From: Oribacterium sp. P6A1
Lineage (GTDB): Bacteria; Bacillota; Clostridia; Lachnospirales; Lachnospiraceae
Length of the DNA stretch: 64,000 nucleotides
Assembly (NCBI RefSeq): GCF_000702885.1
Contig: NZ_JNKO01000008.1
Coordinates: forward strand, 62,001-126,000
Reading direction: 5' to 3'
The notes beneath the pieces are model-generated. The model made no database searches. It was not told the DNA's origin and saw only the letters and a list, made by a program, of their open reading frames with translations. The translations under genes were made by a program, and so were the position numbers. This document shows, piece after piece, positions 36,556 through 45,663 of this stretch; within the stretch, counting starts at the first letter, position 1, and each line of letters begins with the position of its first letter.

Positions 36556-36629
36556 TAGCGAGAGGGGGACTTGAACCCTCGACACCGCGGGTATGAACCG
36601 CGTGCTCTAGCCAACTGAGCTATCTCGCC
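36556..36629 (-). tRNA. tRNA-Met-type (anticodon CAT)
   Basis: 74 nt, acceptor GGCGAGA, D stem GCTC/GAGC, anticodon loop TTCATAC (CAT). The acceptor closes with a G-T pair. The G10-type elongator pattern and lack of an initiator C1-A72 mismatch argue for an elongator Met; Ile2 (lysidine-modified CAT) is not excluded. Confidence 0.9.
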
Positions 36630-36684
36630 ATATTTGATTTTCTCGACCCAGGCCGCGCATAAAGCGCAGTCCAGACCGAAGACG

Positions 36685-36757
36685 TGGGGCCTACAGGGCT
36701 CGAACCTGTGACCCCCTGCTTGTAAGGCAGATGCTCTCCCAGCTGAGCTAAGACCCC
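36685..36757 (-). tRNA. tRNA-Val (anticodon TAC)
   Basis: 73 nt, acceptor GGGGTCT/AGGCCCC with discriminator A, anticodon loop CTTACAA (TAC), T loop GTTCGAG. First gene of the tRNA transcript, behind a consensus promoter. Confidence 0.95.
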
Positions 36758-36817
36758 GTCTATCGCTTTCGTTTCAGTGCTTTTTGTTTTTTAGCTCTGT
36801 CTCTTGGCGACTCGTAT

Positions 36818-36846
36818 ATATTACTAAATGGATTCATCTTTGTCAA
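36818..36846 (-). promoter_or_regulatory. tRNA-Val/Met promoter
   Basis: Minus-strand TTGACA (plus 36841-36846), 17 bases, TAATAT (plus 36818-36823). Near-identical in layout to the tRNA-Arg promoter at 30596-30624. Confidence 0.85.
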
Positions 36847-37018
36847 TAAACATTTTAAACTTTTTTGATTATTTTGATTCAGACGCCAAAAACCGCGATA
36901 TTACGTGGGTTTTAAGCCATCGAACAGGCCAGAAACCCCTATTCGATGAACCGGGCTGTCAAATATATATTCTTGCGAAAAGATACTTGCATTTCACAGC
37001 CATATAGCAAAAGTAATC

Positions 37019-37036
37019 CCCCGCCGTAAAGCGGGG
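37019..37036 (-). terminator. Short GC-rich hairpin after the glycosyltransferase gene
   Basis: CCCCGC (37019-37024) pairs with GCGGGG (37031-37036). On the minus strand GGATTACTTTTGC follows, a poor U tract. Confidence 0.5.
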
Positions 37037-37044
37037 AATATAAA

Positions 37045-38064
37045 TCAGTTGAATCCGTAGAACTTCTGGGCAAGCTTATAGCACATGATAGTGAGCTTGT
37101 TTCCGGCCTTTGTATTGAAGTTCATGCCCTGTCCAAGGAAAGATGCTCTCATACGAAGCCATACAGAGAAATTTGTCTCTCTTATATGATTCCAAAGTTC
37201 CTTTTTCTTTTCCATGTTTTCAGGAAGACCTGACTTTATGGCAAGAACAGAAGAAATGGTCGTAATGATCTGAAGATAGCTGAACATGTACTTACGAAGC
37301 TTTCTTGAGCTCAGCTTGTTGATATCACAGCATTCAAGCATGATGCGGTTGACCTTAAGCTGCTGGTCTATACGCCCTATCATGACCGTCTCATTGACAG
37401 ACTGGTCATCGCGTCCGATAAAGTAATGATAAAGGTTGATGTTCATGTAGTACATGGACTTAACGGATGGCAGAGGCTGATATACGAAGATATTGTCCAC
37501 ATAAAATGTATGCTTGGGAAGCTCCAGCTTACAGTCTCTGAGCATCTGTGTACGATAGATGACAGAATGCATCAGTATGTACTGTCCGATATGGAAATGC
37601 TTAACATCCTTCCATGAAAATACCTTATCCTGAGGAAGGGCTGTGGTATATTTCATCACCTTCTTATGTGCCTGTCCCACCTTATCATAGATGAAGTTGC
37701 AGACGAACATATCAACCGAATTTCCCTCCATGACCAGAGAACGCAGCTGTGAAAGGACTTTAGGAAGCGCCTCCTCATCAAGCCAGTCATCAGAGTCTAC
37801 AACTTTGAAATAAAGCCCTGTGGCATTTTTAAGGCCCGTATTTACGGCCTCTCCATGTCCGCCATTCTCCTGATGAACAGCCTTCACGATTCCAGGATAC
37901 TTAGCTTCATATTCCCTGGCTATTTCAAAGGTGTTGTCCTTCTGAGAACCATCGTCCACAACTATGATCTCAACTTCATCTCCTCCCACAAGTATGGACT
38001 CAATACACTTCCCCATATATGCCGCAGAATTGTAGCATGGGATTGCAAAACTAACTAATTTCAT
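37045..38064 (-). CDS. Family 2 glycosyltransferase
   Basis: The 339-residue protein has a GT-A fold N-terminus: VSFAIPCYNSAAYMGKCIES, EIIVVDDGSQKDNT, NGGHGEAVNTGLKNA and the metal-binding DSDDWLD. It should transfer an activated sugar to a cell-surface glycan or lipid. The C-terminal third is helical and basic, without an obvious membrane helix. GAGG sits before the ATG. It stands alone between the tRNA cluster and the carAB operon, so no capsule cluster gives it a substrate. Confidence 0.9.
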   Translation of the reverse strand: MKLVSFAIPCYNSAAYMGKCIESILVGGDEVEIIVVDDGSQKDNTFEIAREYEAKYPGIVKAVHQENGGHGEAVNTGLKNATGLYFKVVDSDDWLDEEALPKVLSQLRSLVMEGNSVDMFVCNFIYDKVGQAHKKVMKYTTALPQDKVFSWKDVKHFHIGQYILMHSVIYRTQMLRDCKLELPKHTFYVDNIFVYQPLPSVKSMYYMNINLYHYFIGRDDQSVNETVMIGRIDQQLKVNRIMLECCDINKLSSRKLRKYMFSYLQIITTISSVLAIKSGLPENMEKKKELWNHIRETNFSVWLRMRASFLGQGMNFNTKAGNKLTIMCYKLAQKFYGFN

Positions 38065-38192
38065 GATATTTCCTCAAAATAAAAGCAGTTCATCTCATTC
38101 TCATGGATATTCGGGAAGGGAAAACTGCTTTCTCATATACATATTTTTGTGATGAAGTCTTAATTTTCCAACAATCACAAACCATAAAAAAT

Positions 38193-38231
38193 AAAAAGCT
38201 ACGTGGAAATTTTAACCCCACATAGCTTTTT
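38193..38231 (-). terminator. Terminator of the carAB-carbamate kinase operon
   Basis: AAAAAGCTACGTGG (38193-38206) pairs with CCACATAGCTTTTT (38218-38231) with one mismatch, with T run on the minus strand. Confidence 0.8.
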
Positions 38232-38297
38232 ATTCAAGTAGATATATAGTTTGAAGAACTCCTCTTACGATAATCCGGAAAGAGTCTGCATAGACTG

Positions 38298-39233
38298 TCA
38301 GGCGATGGTGGTACCTGCAAGTCCGGCTACCGCCTTCTCTGCAAGCTCCATTGAAGTAATGATGGCGCGTCTTCCGTTTCCTGCCTCTACGAATTCGATT
38401 CCTGCCTCTACCTTTGGCTGCATGGACTTGAACTCAAAATGACCGTCCTTTATATACTGCTTTGCCTCTTCTATGGACATCTTGCCGAGAGGCTTCTCAT
38501 CAGGCTGTCCGAAATTAAGAGAAACCTGATCCACTGCCGTTGTGATAAGAAGAACATCCGCATCTATCTCCTTTGCAAGAAGAGCTGCCGTTCTGTCCTT
38601 CTCAATAACTGCTGCAGCACCTTTAAGATTGTTGCCCTGTCTAAGCACGGGAATTCCACCGCCTCCGCAGGCTATGACAACCTGATCCGCATCAAGCAGA
38701 GCCTTTATGGCGTCTATCTCAACTATGGACTTAGGTACAGGAGCCGGAACAATACGCTGGAACTTTCCATCGGAGATCATAACAACATGATTTCCATTGT
38801 CCTCTTCTCTCTTTGCCTCCTCAGCAGTCATGATCTTTCCGACTTTTTTGATAGGATTGTAGAAGCTCTCATCATAAGGATCAACAAGCACCTGTGTAAG
38901 CACTGTAGAAGCAGACTTGTATATTCCTCTCTTAACGAGCTCGGCTCTTACCGAATTCTGAAGATCATATCCTATCATACCCTGGCTCATGGCAGAGCAG
39001 ACACTAAGAGGTGTAGTCACGTACTGCTCAGGAAACTCATCAGAGAGATTCTTCATTGCGGTATGTATCATACCTACCTGAGGTGCATTTGAGAAAACCA
39101 ATGCCACCTGATATCCGTTTTCAACAAAGTCGGCGATCATAACCGCTGTTTTCTCTGTTGCAGCCTTTAACTCAGGAAGTGTAAAGCCCAGATCCTTGTG
39201 ACCCAGGGCGATAACCATACGCTTCTTACTCAT
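38298..39233 (-). CDS. Carbamate kinase-like protein with altered active-site motifs
   Basis: The 311-residue protein is clearly of the carbamate kinase branch of the amino-acid kinase fold: VVIACGGGGIPVL, AAVIEKDRTAALLA and SLNFGQPDEKPLG match. But the substrate loop ALGGNAL of true carbamate kinases reads ALGHKDLG, HGNGPQVG reads FSNAPQVG, and TDVD reads TAVD. Start 39233 has AAAGGAGG upstream; the ORF from 39350 is too long. It follows carB by 13 bases, so it is translated with carA-carB and shares their terminator. It could consume or adjust carbamoyl phosphate, or act on another acid. Confidence 0.85.
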   Translation of the reverse strand: MSKKRMVIALGHKDLGFTLPELKAATEKTAVMIADFVENGYQVALVFSNAPQVGMIHTAMKNLSDEFPEQYVTTPLSVCSAMSQGMIGYDLQNSVRAELVKRGIYKSASTVLTQVLVDPYDESFYNPIKKVGKIMTAEEAKREEDNGNHVVMISDGKFQRIVPAPVPKSIVEIDAIKALLDADQVVIACGGGGIPVLRQGNNLKGAAAVIEKDRTAALLAKEIDADVLLITTAVDQVSLNFGQPDEKPLGKMSIEEAKQYIKDGHFEFKSMQPKVEAGIEFVEAGNGRRAIITSMELAEKAVAGLAGTTIA

Positions 39234-39246
39234 GTTTGTCCTCCTT

Positions 39247-42200
39247 TTAATCCAACTGAGCGATATCGATAAGATGAAGCTCTGATGATTTATTTTCAAG
39301 TGAAGTAGCAAGAGCCTTTGCAGTATCAATGGCGGTAAGAACATTGACACCTGTCTCTACCGCATTTCTTCTGATAACGAAGCCATCCTTGCCTGCCTCT
39401 GCACCTTCCTTAGGAATATCTATAACTATGTCAAGCTCGTGTCCGAGAACAAGATCCAGAATGTTAGGAGACTCCTGCTCTACCTTGCGAACCTGATAGC
39501 ACTTTACACCGCCATCGGAAAGAGCCTTGAAGGTACCATGAGTTGCAAAGATACGATATCCAAGATCCTCAAAACGCTTTGCAATCGGAACTATCTCAGC
39601 CTTGTCCTCATCCTTAACTGTGATTACCATATTCTTGTACTTGGGAAGCTGTATTCCGGCTCCCTGGAATGCCTTGTAAAGAGCCTCATTAAAGGACTTG
39701 GCGATACCGAGACACTCACCTGTGGACTTCATCTCAGGTCCCAGGCTGATGTCTGCTCCCTTGATCTTTTCAAAGGAGAATACAGGCATCTTGATGGCAT
39801 AGTAATCAGCTTCCTTCTGAAGCCCCGGCTCATAACCAAGCTCTCTTATGGTATGTCCGCAGATTATCTGTGTTGCAAGAGGCACGATAGGTATACCTGT
39901 CACCTTGCTGATATATGGCACTGTTCTTGAAGAACGGGGGTTTACCTCGATGATATACACATCATCTCCGTCAGCTATGAACTGAACATTTACCATACCT
40001 ATTACATGAAGTGCCTTTGCAAGACGCTCTGTATAATCGATGACTCTCTGCTTTGCAGCGGCACTCAACGAACGCTGCGGATAGATAGATATGGAGTCTC
40101 CGGAGTGGATACCTGTACGCTCAATATGCTCCATGATTCCCGGAATGAGAATGTCATGTCCGTCACAGATCGCATCTACCTCCAGCTCTGTTCCCCTGAT
40201 GTACTTATCAACAAGTATAGGATGCTCCTGGGCGATCTGGTTGATCTCTCCGATGTACTCGTCTATATCCTCGTCGCTGATAGCGATACGCATGCCGGCT
40301 CCGCCAAGTACGTATGACGGACGTACAAGCACCGGATAACCAAGCTCTGCTGCAGCCTTCTTTGCTTCCTCTTCGGTAAATACTGTCTGACCTGCGGCAC
40401 GCTGGCAGCCTGTTTCCTGAAGAATGGCATCAAATCTCTCACGGTCTTCTGCAGCATCCACGTCATCCTGCTGTGTTCCGAGGATAGGAACTCCCATCTT
40501 CTCAAGTGCATCCGCAAGCTTGATGGCTGTCTGTCCTCCGAACTGAACCACCGCTCCGTCCGGCTTCTCCACATCAACAACATTCTTTACATCCTCCGGT
40601 GTAAGAGGCTCGAAATAAAGCTTGTCTGCGATATCGAAGTCTGTGGAAACAGTCTCCGGGTTGTTATTAATAATTATAGTCTCATAACCTTCTTTTTTGA
40701 ACTGCCATGTACAGTGTACGGAACAGAAGTCGAACTCGATACCCTGACCGATACGGATAGGTCCGGAACCAAGTACCAGCACCTTTTTCTTCTTTTCCGG
40801 ATCACGGAAAGCTCCTGTAGATTCATTCTCAGAGCCGAATACACTGTAGTAATAAGGTGTCTCCGCCTCAAACTCAGCCGCGCAGGTATCAACCATCTTG
40901 AAAGCAGCCTTGATATCCCACTTATCACGCATTTCTGCAATCTCTGACTCCTCATAGCCTGTGAGACGGGCGATGACATTGTCAGGGAACTCTATTCTCT
41001 TTGCCTCACGAAGCAGAGTCTCGTTCATGGACTCACCCTTTAAACGGTTCTCCATGTCTACAAGAATCTTTATCTTATCTATGAACCACTCATCGATCTT
41101 TGTGATGTTGTGGATCTCCTCATAGCTGTAGCCTCTTCTTAATGCCTCAGCGATTACCCAGATACGGCGGTCATCCACTCTGTGAAGAAGCTTGTGAAGA
41201 TCATGATCGTCAAGGTCTGAGAAGTCATAGGACATGAGCGAGTCCACATGCTGCTCAAGGGAACGGATGGCCTTCATGAGACCTCCCTCGAAGTTGTTGG
41301 CTATGGCCATAACCTCTCCGGTAGCCTTCATCTGTGTTCCCAGAGTGTGCTCTGCGGTTATGAACTTATCAAACGGAAGGCGTGGCATCTTTACTACCAC
41401 ATAGTCAAGCATAGGCTCGAAGGATGCATAGGTCTTTCCTGTTACCGCATTCTTGATCTCATCAAGTGTGTATCCGAGAGCGATCTTAGCTGCCACCTTT
41501 GCGATAGGGTATCCTGTTGCCTTTGAAGCCAGGGCCGAAGAACGGGACACACGTGGATTTACCTCGATTACACAGTACTCCATGCTTTCAGGATGAAGTG
41601 CGTACTGTACGTTACATCCTCCGGTGATACCGAGCTCTGTTATGATATTGAGAGCCGAGGTACGGAGCATCTGATATTCCTTGTCTCCGAGAGTCTGGGA
41701 AGGTGCAACTACGATTGAGTCACCTGTATGGACACCTACAGGATCGATGTTTTCCATATTACATACGGTGATAACATTACCCGCTGAATCTCGGATTACC
41801 TCATACTCGACTTCCTTCCAACCGGCGATACACTTCTCTACCAGAACCTCATGAACTCGTGAAAGTCTGAGACCGTTCTCAAGGATCTCTGTACACTGCT
41901 CACGGTTTTCTGCGATTCCGCCGCCTGAACCTCCGAGGGTGTAGGCAGGACGCAGTACTACAGGATAACCGATCTCCTCTGCCACTCTTAAACCGTCTTC
42001 AACAGAATTTACCACCTCTGAAGGAGCCACAGGCTCATGGATCTTTTCCATGGTCTCCTTAAACATGAGACGGTCCTCTGCCTTCTTGATGGTGAGGGCT
42101 GTGGTTCCGATGAGTCTTACATTGTGCGACTTGAGGAATCCTGACTCGTCAAGGGCCATGGCAAGGTTAAGTCCCGCCTGACCTCCGAGAGTAGGAAGGA

Positions 42201-42453
42201 TGGAATCCGGCTTTTCCTTCTCTATAAGTCTTTCCAGAACATCTATGGTAAGGGGCTCGATATAAACGTGATCCGCGATGTCCTTATCTGTCATGATTGT
42301 GGCCGGGTTTGAGTTGAGGAGAACTACCTCAACTCCCTCTTCCTTAAGTGAACGGCAGGCCTGGGTTCCCGCATAGTCGAACTCTGCAGCCTGACCGATA
42401 ACTATAGGTCCGGAACCGATCATCAATACTTTTTTAATGCTTGTGTCTCTCAT
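39247..42453 (-). CDS. carB: Carbamoyl-phosphate synthase large subunit
   Basis: The 1068-residue enzyme makes carbamoyl phosphate from bicarbonate, ammonia and two ATP, feeding pyrimidine and arginine synthesis. Both duplicated ATP-grasp halves are complete, each opening with the GSGPI[VR]IGQ block (residues ~12 and ~560), with EVNPR motifs in each, and a C-terminal MGS-like allosteric domain from ~930. The start lies four bases after the carA stop, with GGAGGG within the carA end, a sign of coupled translation. The glutamine-derived ammonia comes from CarA. Confidence 0.98.
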   Translation of the reverse strand: MRDTSIKKVLMIGSGPIVIGQAAEFDYAGTQACRSLKEEGVEVVLLNSNPATIMTDKDIADHVYIEPLTIDVLERLIEKEKPDSILPTLGGQAGLNLAMALDESGFLKSHNVRLIGTTALTIKKAEDRLMFKETMEKIHEPVAPSEVVNSVEDGLRVAEEIGYPVVLRPAYTLGGSGGGIAENREQCTEILENGLRLSRVHEVLVEKCIAGWKEVEYEVIRDSAGNVITVCNMENIDPVGVHTGDSIVVAPSQTLGDKEYQMLRTSALNIITELGITGGCNVQYALHPESMEYCVIEVNPRVSRSSALASKATGYPIAKVAAKIALGYTLDEIKNAVTGKTYASFEPMLDYVVVKMPRLPFDKFITAEHTLGTQMKATGEVMAIANNFEGGLMKAIRSLEQHVDSLMSYDFSDLDDHDLHKLLHRVDDRRIWVIAEALRRGYSYEEIHNITKIDEWFIDKIKILVDMENRLKGESMNETLLREAKRIEFPDNVIARLTGYEESEIAEMRDKWDIKAAFKMVDTCAAEFEAETPYYYSVFGSENESTGAFRDPEKKKKVLVLGSGPIRIGQGIEFDFCSVHCTWQFKKEGYETIIINNNPETVSTDFDIADKLYFEPLTPEDVKNVVDVEKPDGAVVQFGGQTAIKLADALEKMGVPILGTQQDDVDAAEDRERFDAILQETGCQRAAGQTVFTEEEAKKAAAELGYPVLVRPSYVLGGAGMRIAISDEDIDEYIGEINQIAQEHPILVDKYIRGTELEVDAICDGHDILIPGIMEHIERTGIHSGDSISIYPQRSLSAAAKQRVIDYTERLAKALHVIGMVNVQFIADGDDVYIIEVNPRSSRTVPYISKVTGIPIVPLATQIICGHTIRELGYEPGLQKEADYYAIKMPVFSFEKIKGADISLGPEMKSTGECLGIAKSFNEALYKAFQGAGIQLPKYKNMVITVKDEDKAEIVPIAKRFEDLGYRIFATHGTFKALSDGGVKCYQVRKVEQESPNILDLVLGHELDIVIDIPKEGAEAGKDGFVIRRNAVETGVNVLTAIDTAKALATSLENKSSELHLIDIAQLD

Positions 42454-42457
42454 CTTT

Positions 42458-43567
42458 TCAGCCCTCCATCATCTTCATAAAACGCTCAAACAGGTATGCA
42501 CTGTCTCTCGGACCGGGGCAGGCCTCCGGATGATACTGTACAGTTACGATATTCTTTCCTATATATTTAAGACCTTCATTTGTTCCGTCATTTACATTGA
42601 CAAAGGCCTCCTCACATACCTTGGGATCCAGTGACTTCGGATCAACCGCATAACCGTGGTTCTGGGATGTGATGTAAACTCTTCCGTTCCCGAGATCCTT
42701 TACAGGATGGTTGCCTCCGCGGTGGCCGTACTTAAGCTTGAAAGTATCGGCGCCTGTTGCAAGAGCCATGAGCTGGTGTCCGAGACAGATCGCAAAAATA
42801 GGGACCTCTGAATCATAGAGTTTCTTAATCTCCCTGATGATGGAAACGTTCTCCTTTGGATCTCCGGGACCGTTTGAGATCATGATTCCGTCGGGATTCT
42901 GACTGAGGATAGTCGAGGCTTCCGTATCCGCAGGGTAAACGGTCACATCACAGCCCTGTCTCTGAAGAGATCTGATAATGTTTCTCTTTGCACCAACATC
43001 CAGGAATGCAACTCTCTTAGGATCCTTATTTCCGGTGTAACGTGTTCCGTCAGGATTCTGAGCCTTTGCAACAAAAACTCCCTTTGTGGTTGTCTTTGCC
43101 ACAACGCCTGTGACAGAGTATTCCTTTATCTTTGAAAGGACATCCTTAAGAGCTTCACCGTTATAACGTCTGGTAGTAACCATACCGTTCATGGTTCCCT
43201 TGTCACGAAGGATCTTTGTAAGGGCTCTTGTATCGATTCCGGCGATACCCGGTATATCATTTTTCTTTAAAAAATTCTGGATTGTGTTCTCAGATCTGAA
43301 ATTGGACGGCATACGTGAAAGCTCACGAACTATAAATGCGTCCAGCCATGGGCGTTCCGACTCCATATCGTCGTAACATATACCATAATTACCGATTAAC
43401 GGGTAAGTCATGACAGTTGCCTGTCCGGCATAAGAAGGGTCGGTCAAGACCTCAAGATAACCGGTCATGGAAGTATTGAATACTACTTCGGAAATGACCT
43501 CTTTCTCAGCGCCGATTGATGTTCCTTTGAAAACAGTTCCATCTTCCAGAATCAGAAATGCGTCCAT
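42458..43567 (-). CDS. carA: Carbamoyl-phosphate synthase small (glutaminase) subunit
   Basis: The 369-residue protein has an N-terminal CPSase_sm domain (FLILEDGTVFKGTSIGA) and a class I glutamine amidotransferase domain: GPGDP, the catalytic Cys in FAICLGHQLM, and VQYHPEACPGP with the His-Glu pair. It hydrolyses glutamine and passes ammonia to CarB. AAGGAG precedes the ATG. It is the first gene of carA-carB-kinase; a hairpin with U tract lies 84 bases upstream, which suggests attenuation. Confidence 0.98.
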   Translation of the reverse strand: MDAFLILEDGTVFKGTSIGAEKEVISEVVFNTSMTGYLEVLTDPSYAGQATVMTYPLIGNYGICYDDMESERPWLDAFIVRELSRMPSNFRSENTIQNFLKKNDIPGIAGIDTRALTKILRDKGTMNGMVTTRRYNGEALKDVLSKIKEYSVTGVVAKTTTKGVFVAKAQNPDGTRYTGNKDPKRVAFLDVGAKRNIIRSLQRQGCDVTVYPADTEASTILSQNPDGIMISNGPGDPKENVSIIREIKKLYDSEVPIFAICLGHQLMALATGADTFKLKYGHRGGNHPVKDLGNGRVYITSQNHGYAVDPKSLDPKVCEEAFVNVNDGTNEGLKYIGKNIVTVQYHPEACPGPRDSAYLFERFMKMMEG

Positions 43568-43650
43568 TGTTTCTCCTTCATTTTGTAAAAACTTATTGCC
43601 ATGCCGGATTGATACGTACTGTACGTGAAACGAAATGTTCCGGTACTCTC

Positions 43651-43679
43651 AAAAAAATAGAGATGTATAAATGCATCTC
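43651..43679 (-). terminator. Terminator-like hairpin in the carA leader
   Basis: GAGATG (43660-43665) pairs with CATCTC (43674-43679). On the minus strand TATTTTTTTGAG follows. It lies 84 bases before the carA start, where an attenuator would be expected. No classical PyrR-binding sequence is evident. Confidence 0.55.
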
Positions 43680-43923
43680 CATTTTTTGTCTTTTATCAAA
43701 GCCCCATAAGCTACTACCGTAAGGTCACTCGCGATAATAGCAGAAGCAGCATGACGTATATCTTAATATCACAGAAAAAAATGATATTAAAAGCTGCAAC
43801 TATGACATCCACGCCATTCCTTCCGGTACGAATGCTGCCGGTGATTTAAAAACCTCTTTTAGGAAATCTTATAAATCACCTTGATTAGTACCAGGCACCT
43901 GAATATCGCTTTTGTCACTCAAA
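43680..43923 (-). promoter_or_regulatory. carA upstream region, possible regulatory leader
   Basis: This gene-free stretch between dapF and the carA hairpin contains TTAATATCA/TGATATTAA inside a GCAGC/GCTGC pairing (minus strand, about 43750-43795) and a hairpin GGTGATTTA/TAAATCACC near 43842-43882. The latter may belong to the 3' end of dapF transcripts. I cannot name a riboswitch family. Confidence 0.3.
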
Positions 43924-44760
43924 CTATACCGGGAAATCTCCGCTGAAGACCTCCACCGCAGGTCCTGTCATGAAGCAGCGGCCTGTGGCAGATTCATATT
44001 TAATTTTCAAATCTCCACCGATAAGGTGAACCGTTACTTCTGTGTCAGCTTTAAGCTTTCCTGCCATGCATCCCGCCGCAACAGATGCTGTTGCTCCGGT
44101 TCCGCAGGCAAGGGTTTCTCCAGAGCCTCTCTCCCACACCCTGAAGTCAATCTCAGTAGGAGAAATGATCCTGATAAACTCTGAATTTACCTTCTCGGGA
44201 AAACGTTCATGAGTCTCAAAATCATGTCCATATAAAAGAAAATCCAAATCAGAGACTAAAGAAACATTAAGCTCAGGATTATCAGACAGGAAATAAACTG
44301 CATGAGGATTACCGACATCAATGCCGATGAAATGTAAATGCATCCCATGAACAGTGATATCTTCGGGAAGCTCTGAAGTTAATTTCGCAATTCCCATATC
44401 AACCGTTGCGTGGGTCATTTTTCCATTGTCTGTATAAAGCTTAATTTTCTTAAGTCCCGATTTGGTATCGATGACTGCTTCATCACGGTCACTTCCGATA
44501 ATGCCGTGATCATATATGTATTTAGCTACACAACGTATGCCGTTTCCGCACATATTGCCTTCGGATCCGTCCAGATTGAACATATGCATGTATGCATCTG
44601 CCTTATCGGATGGCTCGATGAGGATAAGTCCGTCGCCGCCGACACCGAAGTGCCTGTCAGCAATCTTCACCGCAAGGGATGAGGGATCCCCGACCTTCTC
44701 CGAAAAGCAATTTACATATACATAGTCGTTTCCGCAACCCTGCATCTTAGTAAATTTCAT
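43924..44760 (-). CDS. dapF: Diaminopimelate epimerase
   Basis: The 278-residue enzyme converts LL- to meso-diaminopimelate for peptidoglycan and lysine. Both catalytic cysteines are present: MCGNGIRCVAKY and ACGTGATASVAAG; KMQGCGNDYVYV opens the protein as usual. AAGGA precedes the ATG. It lies between the liv operon and carA, transcribed on its own as far as I can see. Its product is the substrate expected for LysA at 10264-11529. Confidence 0.97.
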   Translation of the reverse strand: MKFTKMQGCGNDYVYVNCFSEKVGDPSSLAVKIADRHFGVGGDGLILIEPSDKADAYMHMFNLDGSEGNMCGNGIRCVAKYIYDHGIIGSDRDEAVIDTKSGLKKIKLYTDNGKMTHATVDMGIAKLTSELPEDITVHGMHLHFIGIDVGNPHAVYFLSDNPELNVSLVSDLDFLLYGHDFETHERFPEKVNSEFIRIISPTEIDFRVWERGSGETLACGTGATASVAAGCMAGKLKADTEVTVHLIGGDLKIKYESATGRCFMTGPAVEVFSGDFPV

Positions 44761-44903
44761 AGGCTTTCCTTTTTATTTCAAATTTTCAATATAATATCAA
44801 AATTAGCTTTCCAGCACAATATAAATAATTTACATAATATGATTTTTTGTTCAAACAAGATTTATCCATATTTTAGCAAAGCAAAGCGCTGAAGTAAAAG
44901 CAT

Positions 44904-44932
44904 GGCAGGGGTACTGGTCATCTACCCCTGCC
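44904..44932 (-). terminator. Terminator of the liv operon
   Basis: A perfect 10-bp stem GGCAGGGGTA (44904-44913) with TACCCCTGCC (44923-44932), followed on the minus strand by ATGCTTTTAC. Confidence 0.7.
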
Positions 44933-44955
44933 GTATTCATGTCATTTTATATTTT

Positions 44956-45663
44956 TCACTTTTTCTTGCCAAGATATGCAGACTTGATATCATCATTTGC
45001 AAGAAGCTCTGCACCGGTGCCGGAAAGAGTTATACGTCCTGTTTCCATGACGTAAGCCTTGTCCGCAACCTTCAGTGCCATATTCGCATTCTGTTCAATA
45101 AGAAGGATGGTTGTTCCTCTCTCCTTGTTGATCTTCTTTATGATGGAGAAAATCTCCTGCACAACGATAGGAGCAAGACCGAGGGATGGCTCATCCAGCA
45201 TCATGATCTCAGGATTGGACATAAGGGATCTTGCCACAGCCAGCATCTGCTGCTCTCCGCCGGAAAGTGTACCGGCAAGCTGCCAGTTGCGCTCTTTAAG
45301 TCTCGGGAACAGATTGTAAACATTTTCTATATCTTCAGTGAGATCGTCGTTTCTGAGATATGCACCGATCTTGATGTTCTCAAGAACAGTCATATCGGGG
45401 AAAACTCTTCTTCCCTCAGGACAGAGAACGATGCCCTTTCCCACTCTCTTTGCAGACGGCATATTGGTAATGTCTTCGCCGTCAAGACTTATAGTTCCGT
45501 CACTTGCCTTTACAAGTCCGGCTATGGTACGAAGTGTCGAAGACTTTCCGGCACCGTTTGCACCTATAAGTGTAACTATGGAGTGATCCGGAACCTCAAA
45601 GCTGATTCCCTTAACAGCTTCGATTCCGCCATAGTGGATTTTAAGATTGTCAACTTTAAGCAT
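44956..45663 (-). CDS. livF: Branched-chain amino acid ABC transporter ATPase LivF
   Basis: The 235-residue ATPase has Walker A GANGAGKSS, signature LSGGEQQMLA and Walker B IMMLDEPSLGL. It pairs with LivG on the inner face of the membrane and powers uptake by the LivH-LivM channel. Its start overlaps the livG end by 8 bases, so translation is coupled. It is the last gene of the operon, with a terminator 24 bases after its stop. Confidence 0.95.
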   Translation of the reverse strand: MLKVDNLKIHYGGIEAVKGISFEVPDHSIVTLIGANGAGKSSTLRTIAGLVKASDGTISLDGEDITNMPSAKRVGKGIVLCPEGRRVFPDMTVLENIKIGAYLRNDDLTEDIENVYNLFPRLKERNWQLAGTLSGGEQQMLAVARSLMSNPEIMMLDEPSLGLAPIVVQEIFSIIKKINKERGTTILLIEQNANMALKVADKAYVMETGRITLSGTGAELLANDDIKSAYLGKKK

